NCBI GenBank assembly: GCA_950295325.1
Contig: OX485807.1
Coordinates: forward strand, 1,492,501-1,556,500
Length of the DNA stretch: 64,000 nucleotides
Direction: 5' to 3'
Origin: Polytrichum commune
Lineage: Eukaryota > Streptophyta > Polytrichopsida > Polytrichales > Polytrichaceae
Shown here: positions 52,921-64,000 of the stretch, in pieces
Layout: each line of letters begins with the position of its first letter
Position numbering within the stretch: the stretch's first letter is position 1
Made by a program: the position numbers and the translations under genes
Notes under the pieces: model-generated
Databases searched by the model: none
Seen by the model: the letters and a program-made list of their open reading frames with translations, nothing else
Told to the model about the DNA's origin: nothing

Positions 52921-55149
52921 GCCCGCCTAGCCACTAGGCCCGACACCACCCTAAAGCCGGCCTCCCCGAAAAAAGACATGAGGCCCACGGCTCCACCCCG
53001 CCTTGGTGGCAAACACCACTCCCGCCCCCACCTACCTTGGTGGCAAGCACCACCCCCACCCCCCCGCCGCCACCTAGGATCATTGAGGCCATTGGATGGG
53101 CCTTGGTGGATCAACGGTCTGGATGCACCATGCTCGCGAAATCAAGAGGCTCATTCATAGCGCCTCAGTGACACAGCTTCCCACCCTCTCATCTTTGTGT
53201 GAACGGATCTTCTCCAACCTCCCGGGTTCTTCTCTCCCCTCTTCATTATTTCTCATACACTCTCACCTTTGTCATATTCTCTCTCAAATCACTCACCTTG
53301 CATTCATTTTTGCAAGGTATTATTTAGTGTCTCTTAGCAATTGCAAAGTTGAAGTTTAGGGAGTAAATGAATTTTTTTGAAATCTTGCAACTTGCACTTG
53401 CTTTTGTGGAATCAATTTTTTGTGAATGAAGTGTTGTGCATTTACTTAGACTAGATGCTTGTTGTAGTAGACTTTGGGAGTATAGGTGTGGAATTCAAAT
53501 GGAAGCCGTCAACATATAACCAGGTGGACTTGGAAACACTAGAATCTAGACTGATTATGCCCAAAATTCTTCCTGATCCAAAGTCGAGAATACCATACCC
53601 CACTCCAAGTGTGTGACTTTGGAGCTAACCCAACACTTTTGTAGGGTCAAGCTGATGGGTTGTTTGTATGTCTTTTAATGTTTTGTTTCCACCAGCGCAT
53701 GATTGTGTCACCTGCATTAGGTTGATCGTCATAAGGTGACAACATGTTTGTAATAATTATGAGCTCAATATCATACAGCTGGGGTTCTGGAGGATTAGAC
53801 TAATGGTATCTTCTGTGTGAGTTATGAGTTTCCATCTTTACTGGCGTATCAATCTTTGAATTGAATTAGGTGGAGATCTGTAAGCTGATAGCAGATTTGT
53901 GACAACCATAAGTCCAAATTCATACAACAGGGTTTTTGTAGGTTTAGGCTTATGAAATGAATGTTTTTCTTTTGGGACTATCATGAGCTCGAAATTGTGT
54001 TGCAGCGAATCTCTGTAGGGTTAGGAAGATGGCTTTGTCTTCTTTGCTTATGTTGCTTGATCAAATATGTAGGCTGCGGTGGGTTTTAAGCTGTATTCTA
54101 GTTGAACAACTAAAGAACTCCAAAGTTTTTTTTTTTTTTTTTTAGAACTTCAACTTGTTATTTCTCAAACTTAACCGGTTCTGTTGTAAGCAACGGTTAG
54201 TTTAACACATTCATTGACTATATGTTATGTTTTGAGAAATTTTATGCAGAATTATGGCATTTATTCCAATTATTCTATCTCCGGTAACCACAAAAATTCG
54301 AATGGCTCTTAACACTGAATCGATTCTCCCAACAATAGTGAACATTGTCCTTTCGGGCTGTACCCTTGCAACAACGGTACAAGGTCATTTGTAAGATAAT
54401 GATTTAACCATCTTTGCTACTCTTTGAGTGACACATATGATTTTTTATGTAATTTTTTTGTAATACCCTATTCCGTGTAAATCTATGAAAGTGAAAATTC
54501 ATGATATCTTATCTTATATTCTATATATTCTATATTATATTTGATTTCTTTTGTAGATGTTTCATCCATTCAGTTGTGTTTGGCTTCATCATCAACCCTT
54601 ATTGAGGCAACAAGGAAGAATAATGCAGTTAATCAATCCCCATTTTTTCATTGTCAAACAGTGTGTAATGATTGTGAATCGTAGTTGTCAACATTGTAAT
54701 AAGTCAATCAAGCCGCCGACCCCGCAATTCATTGGTTGTGAAACCAAACCATCTATTCATTGCTCCATGGTAAAATTCTATAAATGAATTTATGTCTTGT
54801 TCAGCATGAAGAATCATCTTTATACCTTTTGTTCACATACATGCAGCCCACATACTTATAGTTATTATCTAAACGATATCTTATTTAATATCAATATCCA
54901 TCAAATCATCGAATTACAATACCTTATCATATAAAATTATTTAATCATAAAGTGTTGATATTTATCATAATTTTCATATCATTCATCGAAATATGTTTCA
55001 AATACATCAACATTATTTAGGTCTCATTCCAATTTATAAACTATTTGTTGTACGCCGCGAACATTCAATGATGATACAATCCGAGCTTTCTGATAAAAAA
55101 TTTCCGTATCAAATACAAAATTTGCATTTGATTTTGGTCGCTCAATAAA
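52921..55149. other. Intergenic DNA, no gene recognised
   Basis: 52960-53075 is C-rich with repeated 'ccttggtggcaa(a/g)caccac'. There is a poly-T run at 54127-54144. Two open stretches with plausible intron borders between them (54252-54393 ending GTAAG; 54557-54787 after TTTGTAG) encode short peptides without a recognised domain. They are recorded only as unexplained. Confidence 0.4.
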
Positions 55150-56250
55150 ATTATTTTATGTTTCTTTCCATCTTATGTTCATATACATCATCTTCTGCAA
55201 ACCATAGTAAATCCAATCTCGAGATTCGTCGTCCGATCACATCTTCGCCAAAACATTCGCTTTCCAACACTCCAAAACATGTCATTAACACAAATATATG
55301 AGAACTTCTTCTCCAAATACGCGTCTATATGTAAAATAAAAAAATGATAGACTATATATAAAAAAATATCTTCCGATAACATATTTGGATATAGTATATT
55401 CAAACAAGAAAAAAATAATGAATATGATAGAATATAGTGATATGGAAGTAAAATACATAATTCACTCACCTCAAAGCGTTGTATTAGACTTCATCATTAT
55501 CAACAATGAAAGCATTAGGACGCTATTCTGAATGGACTGCTCGCAATTTGTCTACTAAAGGCTTTAAAAAGTCAATAAGACTATCGGAATCTTATTTATT
55601 CATTATAATTCACGCACCGGAAAATCCATTGCGGCAAGCATCGAATACTATAATTGTATAGAGAAAACAATTGCATGTATTAGTTCCAAACGTAGTATCA
55701 ATAGATATAACGGATTTGTCCCCATATTCTAACATGATATTGAATTGCTCAGATAATTCTAAACCCAACATAAATGTCATATTTTTTCCATCAATATAAC
55801 TTGATTATTGTAAAATAAACATATCATTTTCATTGTCCATAATCCACGAATCAACGTTTATTGCCTCATTAGTGTATCGTTTCTAATTACTTCGTAAAAA
55901 TGTACGCTCAATATTTTGAATGTTCTTAAAAAAAAAATACCATCTTCATGCATTGAATAGCCATCCATGATCGATCCGCAAATACTCAGTGATGGTCATT
56001 ATAAATTTAACGAGCATTAAGTTATTCATCAACCCATTATCAATATAGGTCTTCAATGAATCCGACCATCGTGTAGCAAGAGCAAGAAGACGTGTCAAAG
56101 AATTTGGATCGTTCACGCCATGTGTCGGTGTTCTATGGATTCGGATGTGTTCTTTATGAAAATAGGCTATCTCCACTGTATCTCCGGGTTTAGCCAAAAT
56201 CTTGATAGAATATCGTACAAGACATCGTTCATATTTTGTCTTATCTCCTT
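55150..56250 (-). pseudogene. MULE-type transposase pseudogene
   Basis: On the minus strand, 'SVISIDTTFGTNTCNCFLYT' and 'IIVFDACRNGFSGA' are followed by stops and 'PNAFIVDND'. These match the catalytic core of MULE transposases: compare 'SIDAIFGTS', 'YPLYTVMVFDDWRNGIPVA' and 'SIIVDNA' in the element at 26439. A further exon after a GTGAG donor near 55468 reads 'RVFGEEVLIYLC', two stops, then 'HVLECW', matching the 'LCLWH' region. Upstream (56197-55946) lies 'MAKPGDTVEIAYFHKEHIRI'. At least six in-frame stops are present, several where Trp is expected (TGG to TGA or TAG). It is a long-dead copy, from a different subfamily than the large MULE; no ends identified. Confidence 0.75.
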
Positions 56251-56454
56251 CTTCTCTCTATAATCTTCTGGTCCATATGAACAATGATCTCTGACCCAAT
56301 GAGTGTAAATGTTAATATATCATAACAACGCAAAATAAGAAACTGACTATACCTTATCCAAAAAATATATATCCAAAGTAATACAAAAACGTACATGATG
56401 TATCCAAGACTAGACGTGGATTGAACTTGCTTTTAGAGCATTGGATCTCAAGAG
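56251..56454. other. Short intergenic stretch
   Basis: AT-rich; no feature recognised. Confidence 0.4.
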
Positions 56455-58010
56455 ACAAATAAGGATCATGGCCATTAGTGCTTTCTTGTATGGAATGATG
56501 GAGTAATTTGAAAATTCTATGTGGTATTAAAGGGAGGATTTGAATGAAAAAACGTACTAGGCATTTCTATAACATGAAACATAATGTATATTTTTTTAAA
56601 CTTCAAGATTAGTATTCAAGATCAATATTCAATTTAAGATTCATTTTTTGTACAAATTATAAAGATTTTTCAAAATAAAATAAACATTACAGTTCAAGTT
56701 CATAGGAACACTCCATTCATTCTTTTCTTTAACATGAATAAAATTTCCCTGAAGCTTGTACATAGAACACCTGTAGAAGGTCATTAAAACTAGAAGGCAG
56801 AGGCAATTTTATCATGTTTGTGGTGTTGCTTATTGCAAGGATTAGTTATTTTAGGTAATGTGGGCAACACCCCGAGCCAAAATTATTGGCATTCAAGTTC
56901 ATTTTGAAAGATATGGTTCATGATTCAGTCAATGAACTTTGATCATCTCTAGAATATGTGAATGAACTCCAAATTCAAAAACCCAATTTCTCAAATATAG
57001 GTGTTTAAATTTAAATTTTTTAAAACATTTTAGTGAACTTTCTCCTCCATCCCTACATCTAAATCTTTGAAAAAACATGATTTTCACTAGTTGCCCCAAC
57101 TCGAGACTTCAACTTTTCATCCATAACTGAATTTTCTCAAATTTTATTGAAACAAAAGATTTCTTCCAATATCTTCACAATGGAGTTGTTTTTCAAATAT
57201 AAGTGGACAATCATAAAATATGTTAGGGCACAAGCACGGTCAAGTACATGACTTTATTACCCTGCATAGGTTTAAGAGAAAGTGATTCAAAACTACATAC
57301 TAACTTTGAATTTTGTGAGAATAAAATCATAAACATTTTAAAAACATATTGATCTACAAAGCCAAGCAATTTATGTTCACAATTTTTTCTTTAAGAAGAG
57401 TCTACATATTTTAGAAGACGGTGCATGTAGTGTGCAAGTAGATATATTGAGCATGTAATTGTCTAAATTTGTTTTTAAAATAATAAAATTACATTAAAAT
57501 CATTTACTTCTACAAAAGAAAATTACAATGCCCTCAAGTTTACAATGAATTCAAGGAGTATGCAAAAAAAATTCAACTATAAAATATTTAAGGTCATGAA
57601 ATCTACATTTAAAACTAGATTTAGGCATTCCCTTTTGAACAATACTTTTAATGATAAGTTTTAAAGATCTCATCTTGATATTTTATATTCGAGAACCTAA
57701 CTCAACAACAGAGGCTACCATGAAGAAAAATCCAATTTAAACAACACTTCACTACTAACTTTAGGCATTTGACATAAAAATATGGTTTTAGTATACTGGA
57801 GCATTGTTTTGTATATTGGATTGTGCTTGCTCTCAATAGTAATAGTGGATTGAATTGCCCTCAACATCAAGGGTGATTTGAAAGTTCCAAGTTCAGATAA
57901 TTTAAACACATACATGCAATACACATTCAACACCAAATGATTAACACCCTTCCCCCCCCCCCCCCCAAAAAAAAACAAAAAAAACACCCATATTGAGCAT
58001 CTCATAACAA
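56455..58010. repeat. Segmental duplication, partner of 11570-13630
   Basis: Collinear with the partner over its whole length, shorter by several hundred bases. The match continues through 58015-58520 (partner 15890-16360) into unit C. The poly-C run at 57952-57965 is in the same place as the one at 13501-13512. Confidence 0.8.
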
Positions 58011-58014
58011 ATCA

Positions 58015-61000
58015 ATTTTGGGTCTGGAAACATATATCCAAAGACTGCATCTAGACACATTATTCATTAGACGAGGGACTATGTTTGCAGCAATTGATGT
58101 TAAATTGAAAGTATTTAGCTACTTGACCCATGTTCACACTTTTATAATTGGATGAAATGGTAACTTCTAAAATTTGGTGTTACACTTCTTTAAAAACATT
58201 TTATTTATATATTTCAAAACTTTAGGTATTAACAACTTAGAAAAGAAGGTATAGCTATAATTCAAGTTCATAGGTAAACTCTATGCATTTCAAATGCTAA
58301 TATTCTCTAGTTGTATGAATGAAGAAAAAGCCTAAAAACTCATCCAAAGAGTGGGTGTGCAACATATTCAAAAACACATGGATGTACAACACAATTAAAA
58401 GTTACCAAACTCTAATCATTTTACTAACTAACTTTGGAATGAGAATACAATAATGACAGTGACAATAATAATAATAGTAATAAAAATAATAAGTGCAAGC
58501 ATTAGATTGTAATTTATAGTATTTATAAACTCTAAGGGCATGTTGCAAGAATTAAATTGATTGGTGACATTTTTTTTCCAAATATTTTATTTTATTTTTT
58601 ATAGTCAAAGATCACAATTCACAATATAACTGTAGTATATAGTGAGGTTGTTATTTAGTCGCCTGTGTAAACTAACATTCAAAACCCATGCAAAAAGTCA
58701 TGCCATGTGCAACACATTCAAAATCAAATGGATGCATTAAAATCCCTCCCTCCCCCTACAAATCTATTAAACGTTTCAAGATAAATTTCCTCGCCAAAAT
58801 GAAAATAGAAACATAAATAAAAACATAAATAAGCAAATAATAATACGACTAATAATAAGTACATGTATTTCATATGTTTACTCTCTCTACGGGCATGATG
58901 CATGAATGGGCCTCCTATGTCAGTGAGGGAAATGGGGTAGCATCCCATTTGAACCAATGACATTTACATAGGTTTGAATTAGTGTCCCTATAGTCACAAG
59001 AGTGGCTGCAATTACAGACAATACAATCCACGGTCTTGAACAAAATAACTTCACAAATTCAAACCGGAGCTTATTTCTTGTTTGCCCTACATATTTATTC
59101 ACTTTTGTCAATGTTAAGGAAAACTCCTCCGTCATCGAGGGGTCATTTATATACCTGTTAACATTTTTCCACATGTCTAAAACATTATCATGCGTGCCAA
59201 CATGCACCTCTATAACACCCCATTTTACTAAAAGATCGACATCCTCAGTGGTTTTCATGAGATTTTCCATGAAAGTCGTGTAACTTCTAGCACAAAATTT
59301 GGATTCTCCATATGTTGAATCTCCATACGTCAATTCTTCATGCACCACGAGATTGCGGAGATATTTCTCAGTCGTATCATGTATACAAAAGAACGGAATC
59401 GATAAGCAACCTCTTTCAAATGATATATCTTCAAAACATGTGAACTCCTTGCCTTTTATCCGCACTCCACATGCCTCCAAATAAGTGGCTGAAGGTACAC
59501 TCTGATAACGTTTATCATGGCGTCCATGTGAGTCCCCACACAAGATGCGGTAGCTCTTATCCAGAATGTGGGAGGCCCCTTCCAACTTACCACCTTCTAG
59601 TTGTAACCATTTCTCCATTCTTTGCTCGAAAATGGTCAAGAGTCCAGCCAGGGCAATCCCAGGCCTGTAAAAATGTTCCCAAGCCACACAGTTCCCAATA
59701 TTCCGTCCTTGCCATTGTTTATGCTCCCATTTTTTAATGAACTTGCAACCCCGCGTCCTCAGAATGCGGACCACTCTCTCCAACAACACCATGGGGATCT
59801 GGTTGTCAACCAAATAGAAATCAGACCACCATAAGTCATTCAAATGCACACGCATCAACTGGTTTTTCATCACTTTCTGCAATGGCGGGCTCAAGCTTTT
59901 AGTTCCTCCACCCCCCCACTGCATGATTATAACCAGGAAAAGCGCATCCAAAGCCAGAAGGCACCTTATATCCGCAATGCTGTGCGATTTTGCATGAGGG
60001 CTTTGACCGTACACTGATTCCCAATGGCTCTTCTCCTCTATGACTACATCTTTGCAAAACTCATCCCATCTGTCTCGTGTCTGACTTAATGCTCTTGCTA
60101 CTTGGATTTTAAAGCGTTCGGTGCTATCAGTTTGAAGAGTATCAGCGGCACGATTGTGTAGCCCAAATCGCCAAGACTTGGGATCAAAGTGATCGCTGCC
60201 GGTCCTCATGGAATCAGGTACCTTCCAACACACCACTTCTGAGAATTCGTTGGCATCATCTCTCAAAAGCGCATCGTGGACTCGACAAATCCAACTCGCG
60301 GGTTCAGTTCCCGTATTCGTTGTAAGAGCAGTGGTGAGTGGAGGAATCATAGCTCCGGATTCAGACGTCCCCGTATATGTTTCGAGACTGACTTCATCGA
60401 CCGCAGTGTAAACTTGAGGGATTACATTGGGCACCGTTACCACATGCCTTTCAAGCGCAGTGCTCATTTGAGGAATCAAACATTTCGCAGGTCCAGTGTC
60501 CATATTCTCTGAAATTATTTCGATCATAAAATCGATCGAGAAAGTATATTCACAAGGCAGTACCCACAAACAGTTCCTTCTGGTCTGAAAACTTTGCAAA
60601 ATCTTACGCCTTGGGGATCGCCAGTGTGGTACTCAGTGTGCTGCTGTGAACGAGTGAGGCTCCTGTTAGACACCACTACACAAATGTCAGTAGAATTTTC
60701 AGCTTCATGCCATGAGGAGTGTTCAGCCTACAGAAGGGAAAAAGGGTTCCAGATATCATTCTGCCTATGTTCACAAAGATGTTGGTATAGACATTAGAAA
60801 GTGGAGTGCGTAAACTATGTAAAAGTTGAAGATATGAGCCAGACTTTAAAAAAAGGAGAAAAATTCGCTACTACATATTACGAAAATAAGAACACATTGG
60901 CAACGGAAATGTATGGATAACAATGCAACATTGACACAGCGTGTGTTTCCAATGCTCTAGCGACACCATTTTTTTTTCTGGATACAAGTCATTAGTGTTC

Positions 61001-62210
61001 TTGCAATCCAAGAAAATGTGTTGGAATTGGATTGCAATGTCACTCCGTACAACCGTTCAAATGGGATGAGTAATCCTCCCACCGGCAGTTGCACTCTTGA
61101 TTGCATCCATTCAAAACTTTTATTTAATCCTATCAAAGTTCATAATCACAAATTTGTTCATATTCCTGGGTCCCAATATAAGTTGCCAGCCACAAAAATA
61201 CCATCAAGATCTCTGTGACATAGATGAGGATTGACTTTCATCAGAAATTTGCCAAAAGTGACTCGGTCACTAGAGCATTTTACCCTCCCAAGTATGCAAA
61301 CCGCAAGCATGGAGATCCTTGAAAACCAACAAGTTCTTTATTAAAGGGGAACCGAAGAGGACCTCATGTAAACAACTTAAGCCGCACACATCTACAATGT
61401 CAAACGGGACTAGAAGTATTGGAAGGTCGTGAGAATTTCCGACAGACAGGACTGGATCAAACAGATCTACAAATCATCCGCAACAAGGATGCAAAGGCAT
61501 TAAACGAAAAAAACAGGACCATTACAAAGCTTGGCACAGCCATTCAAGCACAAGTGCAAGAAGAAGATAGGCCATACCTGATCAAACAACCTAGTGCCGG
61601 TCAGTGAGAATCCTCGATCCCGTGTAAACCATGAGACAGCTTGAACTAAGCGAGGATTAAGCAATTCACCTTAAGTAGTGGGAAAGATTTTTTGAGACAG
61701 AAGGCCTAAATGCCAGACGTGACCACACGGAGGGGAGGTGGACCCCGGACACCGTCATGTAAACAGTAACAAAGAACCGGACACCCACCAAACACAACCC
61801 CAGATCCCCTTAACCAAGGACCACCCTACCCCACCGGCCAAGGACAACCCCCATCCCAGCATACTCACCTTCAAGCAAGAGCGTGACCACCTATCTACGT
61901 TACCGTCTCCAGTGCCACTCAATATGTAAATTGTATCTCCTACAAGGAACATTCCTAGCACCCCAAGTTTTGCCAAAACCTAGGAGCATGGTCTTTGCCG
62001 AGAAGCTTCTAATTTTGATTTGTTTCACTACCCGGTTCCACACCGTTTTAGGCGTAACTGATGAGTAGTGGGAAAGAGACTCACTTCACATTAGAAAAAA
62101 TGTCGGTTGAAGAGCGGTAGATGCACTTGCAGACAAAAGCCAATGCGAGACTAAAATATATGACAGCAAGTGTGCTGCCAAGAAGCAAGGAAGAAACACG
62201 TCTATGTTGT
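58015..62210 (-). repeat. DUF247 segmental duplication unit, copy C
   Basis: Matches copy B over the gene and both flanks. About 370 bp at 61675-62045 are not found in copies A and B, so this copy carries a local insertion or rearrangement in its 5' flank. Confidence 0.85.
58920..60599 (-). CDS. DUF247 family protein, intact (559 aa)
   Basis: A second intact DUF247 gene, single exon, closely similar to the one at 16767-18455. It starts 'MQSFQTRRNCLWVLPCEYTF'. The domain begins near residue 103 (WICRVHDALLRDDANEF). Marks include 'RCLLALDALFLVIIMQ', 'DFYLVDNQIPMVLLERVV' (the family's usual LENQIP is LVDNQIP here, LVENQIP in copy B), 'EACGVRIKGKEFTCFEDISF' and 'RSYTTFMENLMKTTEDVDLL'. A C-terminal membrane segment 'PWIVLSVIAATLVTIGTLI' lies near 523-545. 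Compared with copy B it has a short insertion after 'LTYGDS' and differs mainly in charged surface positions. Family function is unknown apart from self-incompatibility roles in grasses. The open frame after duplication suggests selection, or youth. Confidence 0.88.
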   Translation of the reverse strand: MQSFQTRRNCLWVLPCEYTFSIDFMIEIISENMDTGPAKCLIPQMSTALERHVVTVPNVIPQVYTAVDEVSLETYTGTSESGAMIPPLTTALTTNTGTEPASWICRVHDALLRDDANEFSEVVCWKVPDSMRTGSDHFDPKSWRFGLHNRAADTLQTDSTERFKIQVARALSQTRDRWDEFCKDVVIEEKSHWESVYGQSPHAKSHSIADIRCLLALDALFLVIIMQWGGGGTKSLSPPLQKVMKNQLMRVHLNDLWWSDFYLVDNQIPMVLLERVVRILRTRGCKFIKKWEHKQWQGRNIGNCVAWEHFYRPGIALAGLLTIFEQRMEKWLQLEGGKLEGASHILDKSYRILCGDSHGRHDKRYQSVPSATYLEACGVRIKGKEFTCFEDISFERGCLSIPFFCIHDTTEKYLRNLVVHEELTYGDSTYGESKFCARSYTTFMENLMKTTEDVDLLVKWGVIEVHVGTHDNVLDMWKNVNRYINDPSMTEEFSLTLTKVNKYVGQTRNKLRFEFVKLFCSRPWIVLSVIAATLVTIGTLIQTYVNVIGSNGMLPHFPH

Positions 62211-62480
62211 GTAAGGGAGGATGATGTCTTGTAGTGTTCAGGCCCAGCTTCCTACTCCGATTTCACCGACAATTAGTGATGGTCTCGCAAACAAGCCACA
62301 CATGACTTCTGGGTTTCTTAACAAAGTATGGAAGATGCAACTGAGGTGGTTTCAGGATGCCAAGAACTCGGGATGACTCTTATTAATTCGTGCAATTGAA
62401 GATGTACAAAAGAAAAATATGCATATTATAATGTCAGAGATCATGATTTATTTGTATTATTTTAAATATTATAGTATTAT
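62211..62480. other. Non-coding, partly inverted match to 21590-21710
   Basis: 'tatggaagatgcaactgagg' and 'gaagatgtacaaaagaaaa' are the reverse complement of text at 21600-21710. The nature of the repeat is unknown. Confidence 0.55.
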
Positions 62481-62883
62481 AGTATTATATGATATTTTAG
62501 TTAATACCTTCTACTTTCACAAAGTTTTCATACGCATTTAAACTAATTAAGTGTGAATGAATGTAATTAATTCTAATTAATTCTAATTAAGCCCAATCAA
62601 ATCAAAAAGCGTGCTTACCAAATTAATTAAGCCTAATCAACCCTAAAATGTACTTACTGGAATCGATTCCAGTAAGCTATATCATCATTAATTCCAATAA
62701 GTACATTCTATAACTAATTAGGTTTGATTAATTTGGTGAGCACACTCTCTGATTTAATTGGGCTTAATTATAATTACTCAGGATTCATTAGACTTAATTA
62801 CATTCTATCACACTTAATTAGTTTAAATGCGTATGAAAAATTTGTGAAAGTAGAAGGTATTAACTAAAATATCATATAATACT
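62481..62883. repeat. AT-rich palindromic core repeat, stand-alone copy (MITE-like)
   Basis: Inverted halves: 'agtattatatgatattttag' and its inverse at the other end, 'ttaataccttctactttcac' against 'gtgaaagtagaaggtattaa'. A 24-bp perfect palindrome CTTACTGGAATC/GATTCCAGTAAG lies at 62653-62676. The same core sits inside the MULE-like elements at 8490, 23590 and 39640, but here the outer arms are missing. It could be an independent MITE that entered those elements, or a deletion product of them. Confidence 0.8.
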
Positions 62884-63274
62884 GAAATACTGAAATATTT
62901 AAAAGCTCATCCTCCCTTACACAACATAGACTGGTTTTTAAATCCATATTCAATAAAGGACATTCAGGATTTTGATCAATACATGAAAGCAGTGTTCAAT
63001 ATGGAAGTCTTCAACACCTGTCAAATGCAATTTTGGCCGTCAAGAAAGTTAGTTTTTATTTTTGGGCACTTCACAAAATGTGCTCTGCAAAGTTTCCACC
63101 TTTCACAATGAAGGCCTCTCCAAAAACTGCATGTCACAAAATATAGTGGTTGTAATTTCAAATAGAAACATCACTGGACTCCAATCTTGGCACTCTAGTA
63201 GACACTTCCAAATTCCAATAACTCCTACAATTTCAATTGTGTAACTTCGACTCAGCACCGACTGCAACTTCGGC
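62884..63274. other. No gene recognised
   Basis: Non-coding DNA leading into a hAT remnant; 'ttccaataactcctacaatttc' near 63210 matches the DNA before the remnant at 22105. Confidence 0.5.
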
Positions 63275-63490
63275 TTGGCAAGCACAACTATATGCAACCG
63301 TGGATTTTCCAAATATACTTGGGTGAAGAGTGATCGCAGAAGTCGATTGAAACTTGAAACATTGGATGCATTGATGCGAGTGTCATTATGCGGTCTTCCG
63401 ATGGAAAATGTGGATTGGGCTAGAATATTTGACACTTGCAAATTGACTAAAATCCATAAGGCTTGGCCTTTGGAGTTAGATGATGATTAA
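63275..63490 (+). pseudogene. hAT transposase C-terminal remnant, second copy
   Basis: Encodes 'CNRGFSKYTWVKSDRRSRLK', 'LETLDALMRVSLCGLPMENV' and 'DWARIFDT', the hAT dimerisation tail. It is open to a natural-looking stop (LELDDD, TAA). It is nearly the same subfamily as the piece at 22105-22257, and both lie a few kb upstream of a DUF247 gene. The catalytic core is missing. Confidence 0.85.
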
Positions 63491-64000
63491 GTACATTATG
63501 TAGGGAATCTAGATAATTTCAGTACATCGTTTTATTGCATGCACTTCTTCAATATAGTGAGATATCATATTATTTTCATATTCAATACAAAGCAGCCAAT
63601 ATCAAGTTTTTTTTGGTGAGACATAAGGCTGACAGGCCAGCGCCAAAGCATAGGAGGCAATTGACCACCTGGCAAGTCTTTTGTCAAGTAGAGAGGAGAT
63701 TTCACAACCGGGATTCGAATTGCGAACCTTTGCCTTGAGATTTGGGTATCTCTCCACCTACTGACCTAATGAAGTAAGTAAATTTACACCCTGATGATAA
63801 TCTTTAAAATGATAGAGGAGCATCGGCATATATTATGTGGCCAATGGATGAACTCATCTAGTGGTGCATTTCTTTTTAATTTATTCTAAAATACACATTT
63901 TAAAATGCATTTTAAAGTACTTGGAAGAATTTGAGGCATTTTTTATGTTTTTTATTATAAATTCACGACTACAGTCAGTCCAAGCCAGTAGGGAAAATAT
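63491..64000. other. No gene recognised
   Basis: 63491-63760 matches 22300-22640. The rest, to the window edge, is AT-rich and unassigned. Confidence 0.5.

Noticed and set aside
54252-54787. Possible two-exon small gene
   Set aside because: Splice-like borders exist but the peptides match nothing known and composition is like the surrounding AT-rich DNA; mentioned only inside the intergenic entry.

Overview
This is nuclear DNA of a land plant. The window holds DUF247 genes (a family confined to plants), plant-type Mutator-like (MULE), hAT and Ty3/gypsy transposable elements, spliced genes, long AT-rich intergenic DNA and many nested repeats. The species cannot be read from the sequence. No rRNA, tRNA or CRISPR was seen. 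The only complete host-type genes are two DUF247 genes. Most of the rest is transposable elements, their decayed copies and segmental duplications.

Layout. (1) 1-3330: DUF247 duplication unit A, whose gene is broken. (2) 3358-7309: a complete hAT element with an 8-bp target duplication and an intact 744-residue transposase. It sits in the very tip of a long-inverted-repeat MULE-like element (7316-9399). (3) 9400-15890: anonymous duplicated DNA with one old DUF247 fragment. (4) 15890-19850: unit B with an intact DUF247 gene. (5) 19850-26430: anonymous DNA, a hAT remnant, a second MULE-like copy (23127-24365) and a solo arm. (6) 26439-38388: an 11.95-kb Mutator-like element with perfect 36-bp terminal inverted repeats and a 9-bp target duplication. 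It carries a decayed SWIM-type transposase gene (+) converging on a decayed multi-exon gene (-) that ends in a Ulp1/C48 cysteine-protease domain. (7) 39164-40494: a near-complete palindrome (foldback element) with a 10-bp target duplication. (8) 41367-52454: a complete Ty3/gypsy retrotransposon on the minus strand, with 1939-bp LTRs, a 5-bp target duplication and one uninterrupted 2079-residue gag-pol frame. (9) 52455-56455: anonymous DNA plus a second MULE transposase pseudogene. (10) 56455-62210: a duplicate of the 11.6-19.85 kb region, with the second intact DUF247 gene. (11) 62210-64000: a palindromic AT-rich element and another hAT remnant.

How the pieces fit. The three DUF247 units share gene and flanks, and units B and C are also followed by related hAT tails, so the locus grew by block duplication and was then invaded by transposons. 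The large MULE repeats the convergent two-gene plan known from maize MuDR, but its second gene is ULP-like, as in the Kaonashi elements of Arabidopsis. Its tips resemble those of the small long-TIR elements nearby, so these may once have been mobilised by the same transposase. Only the hAT element and the gypsy element look potentially active by sequence.
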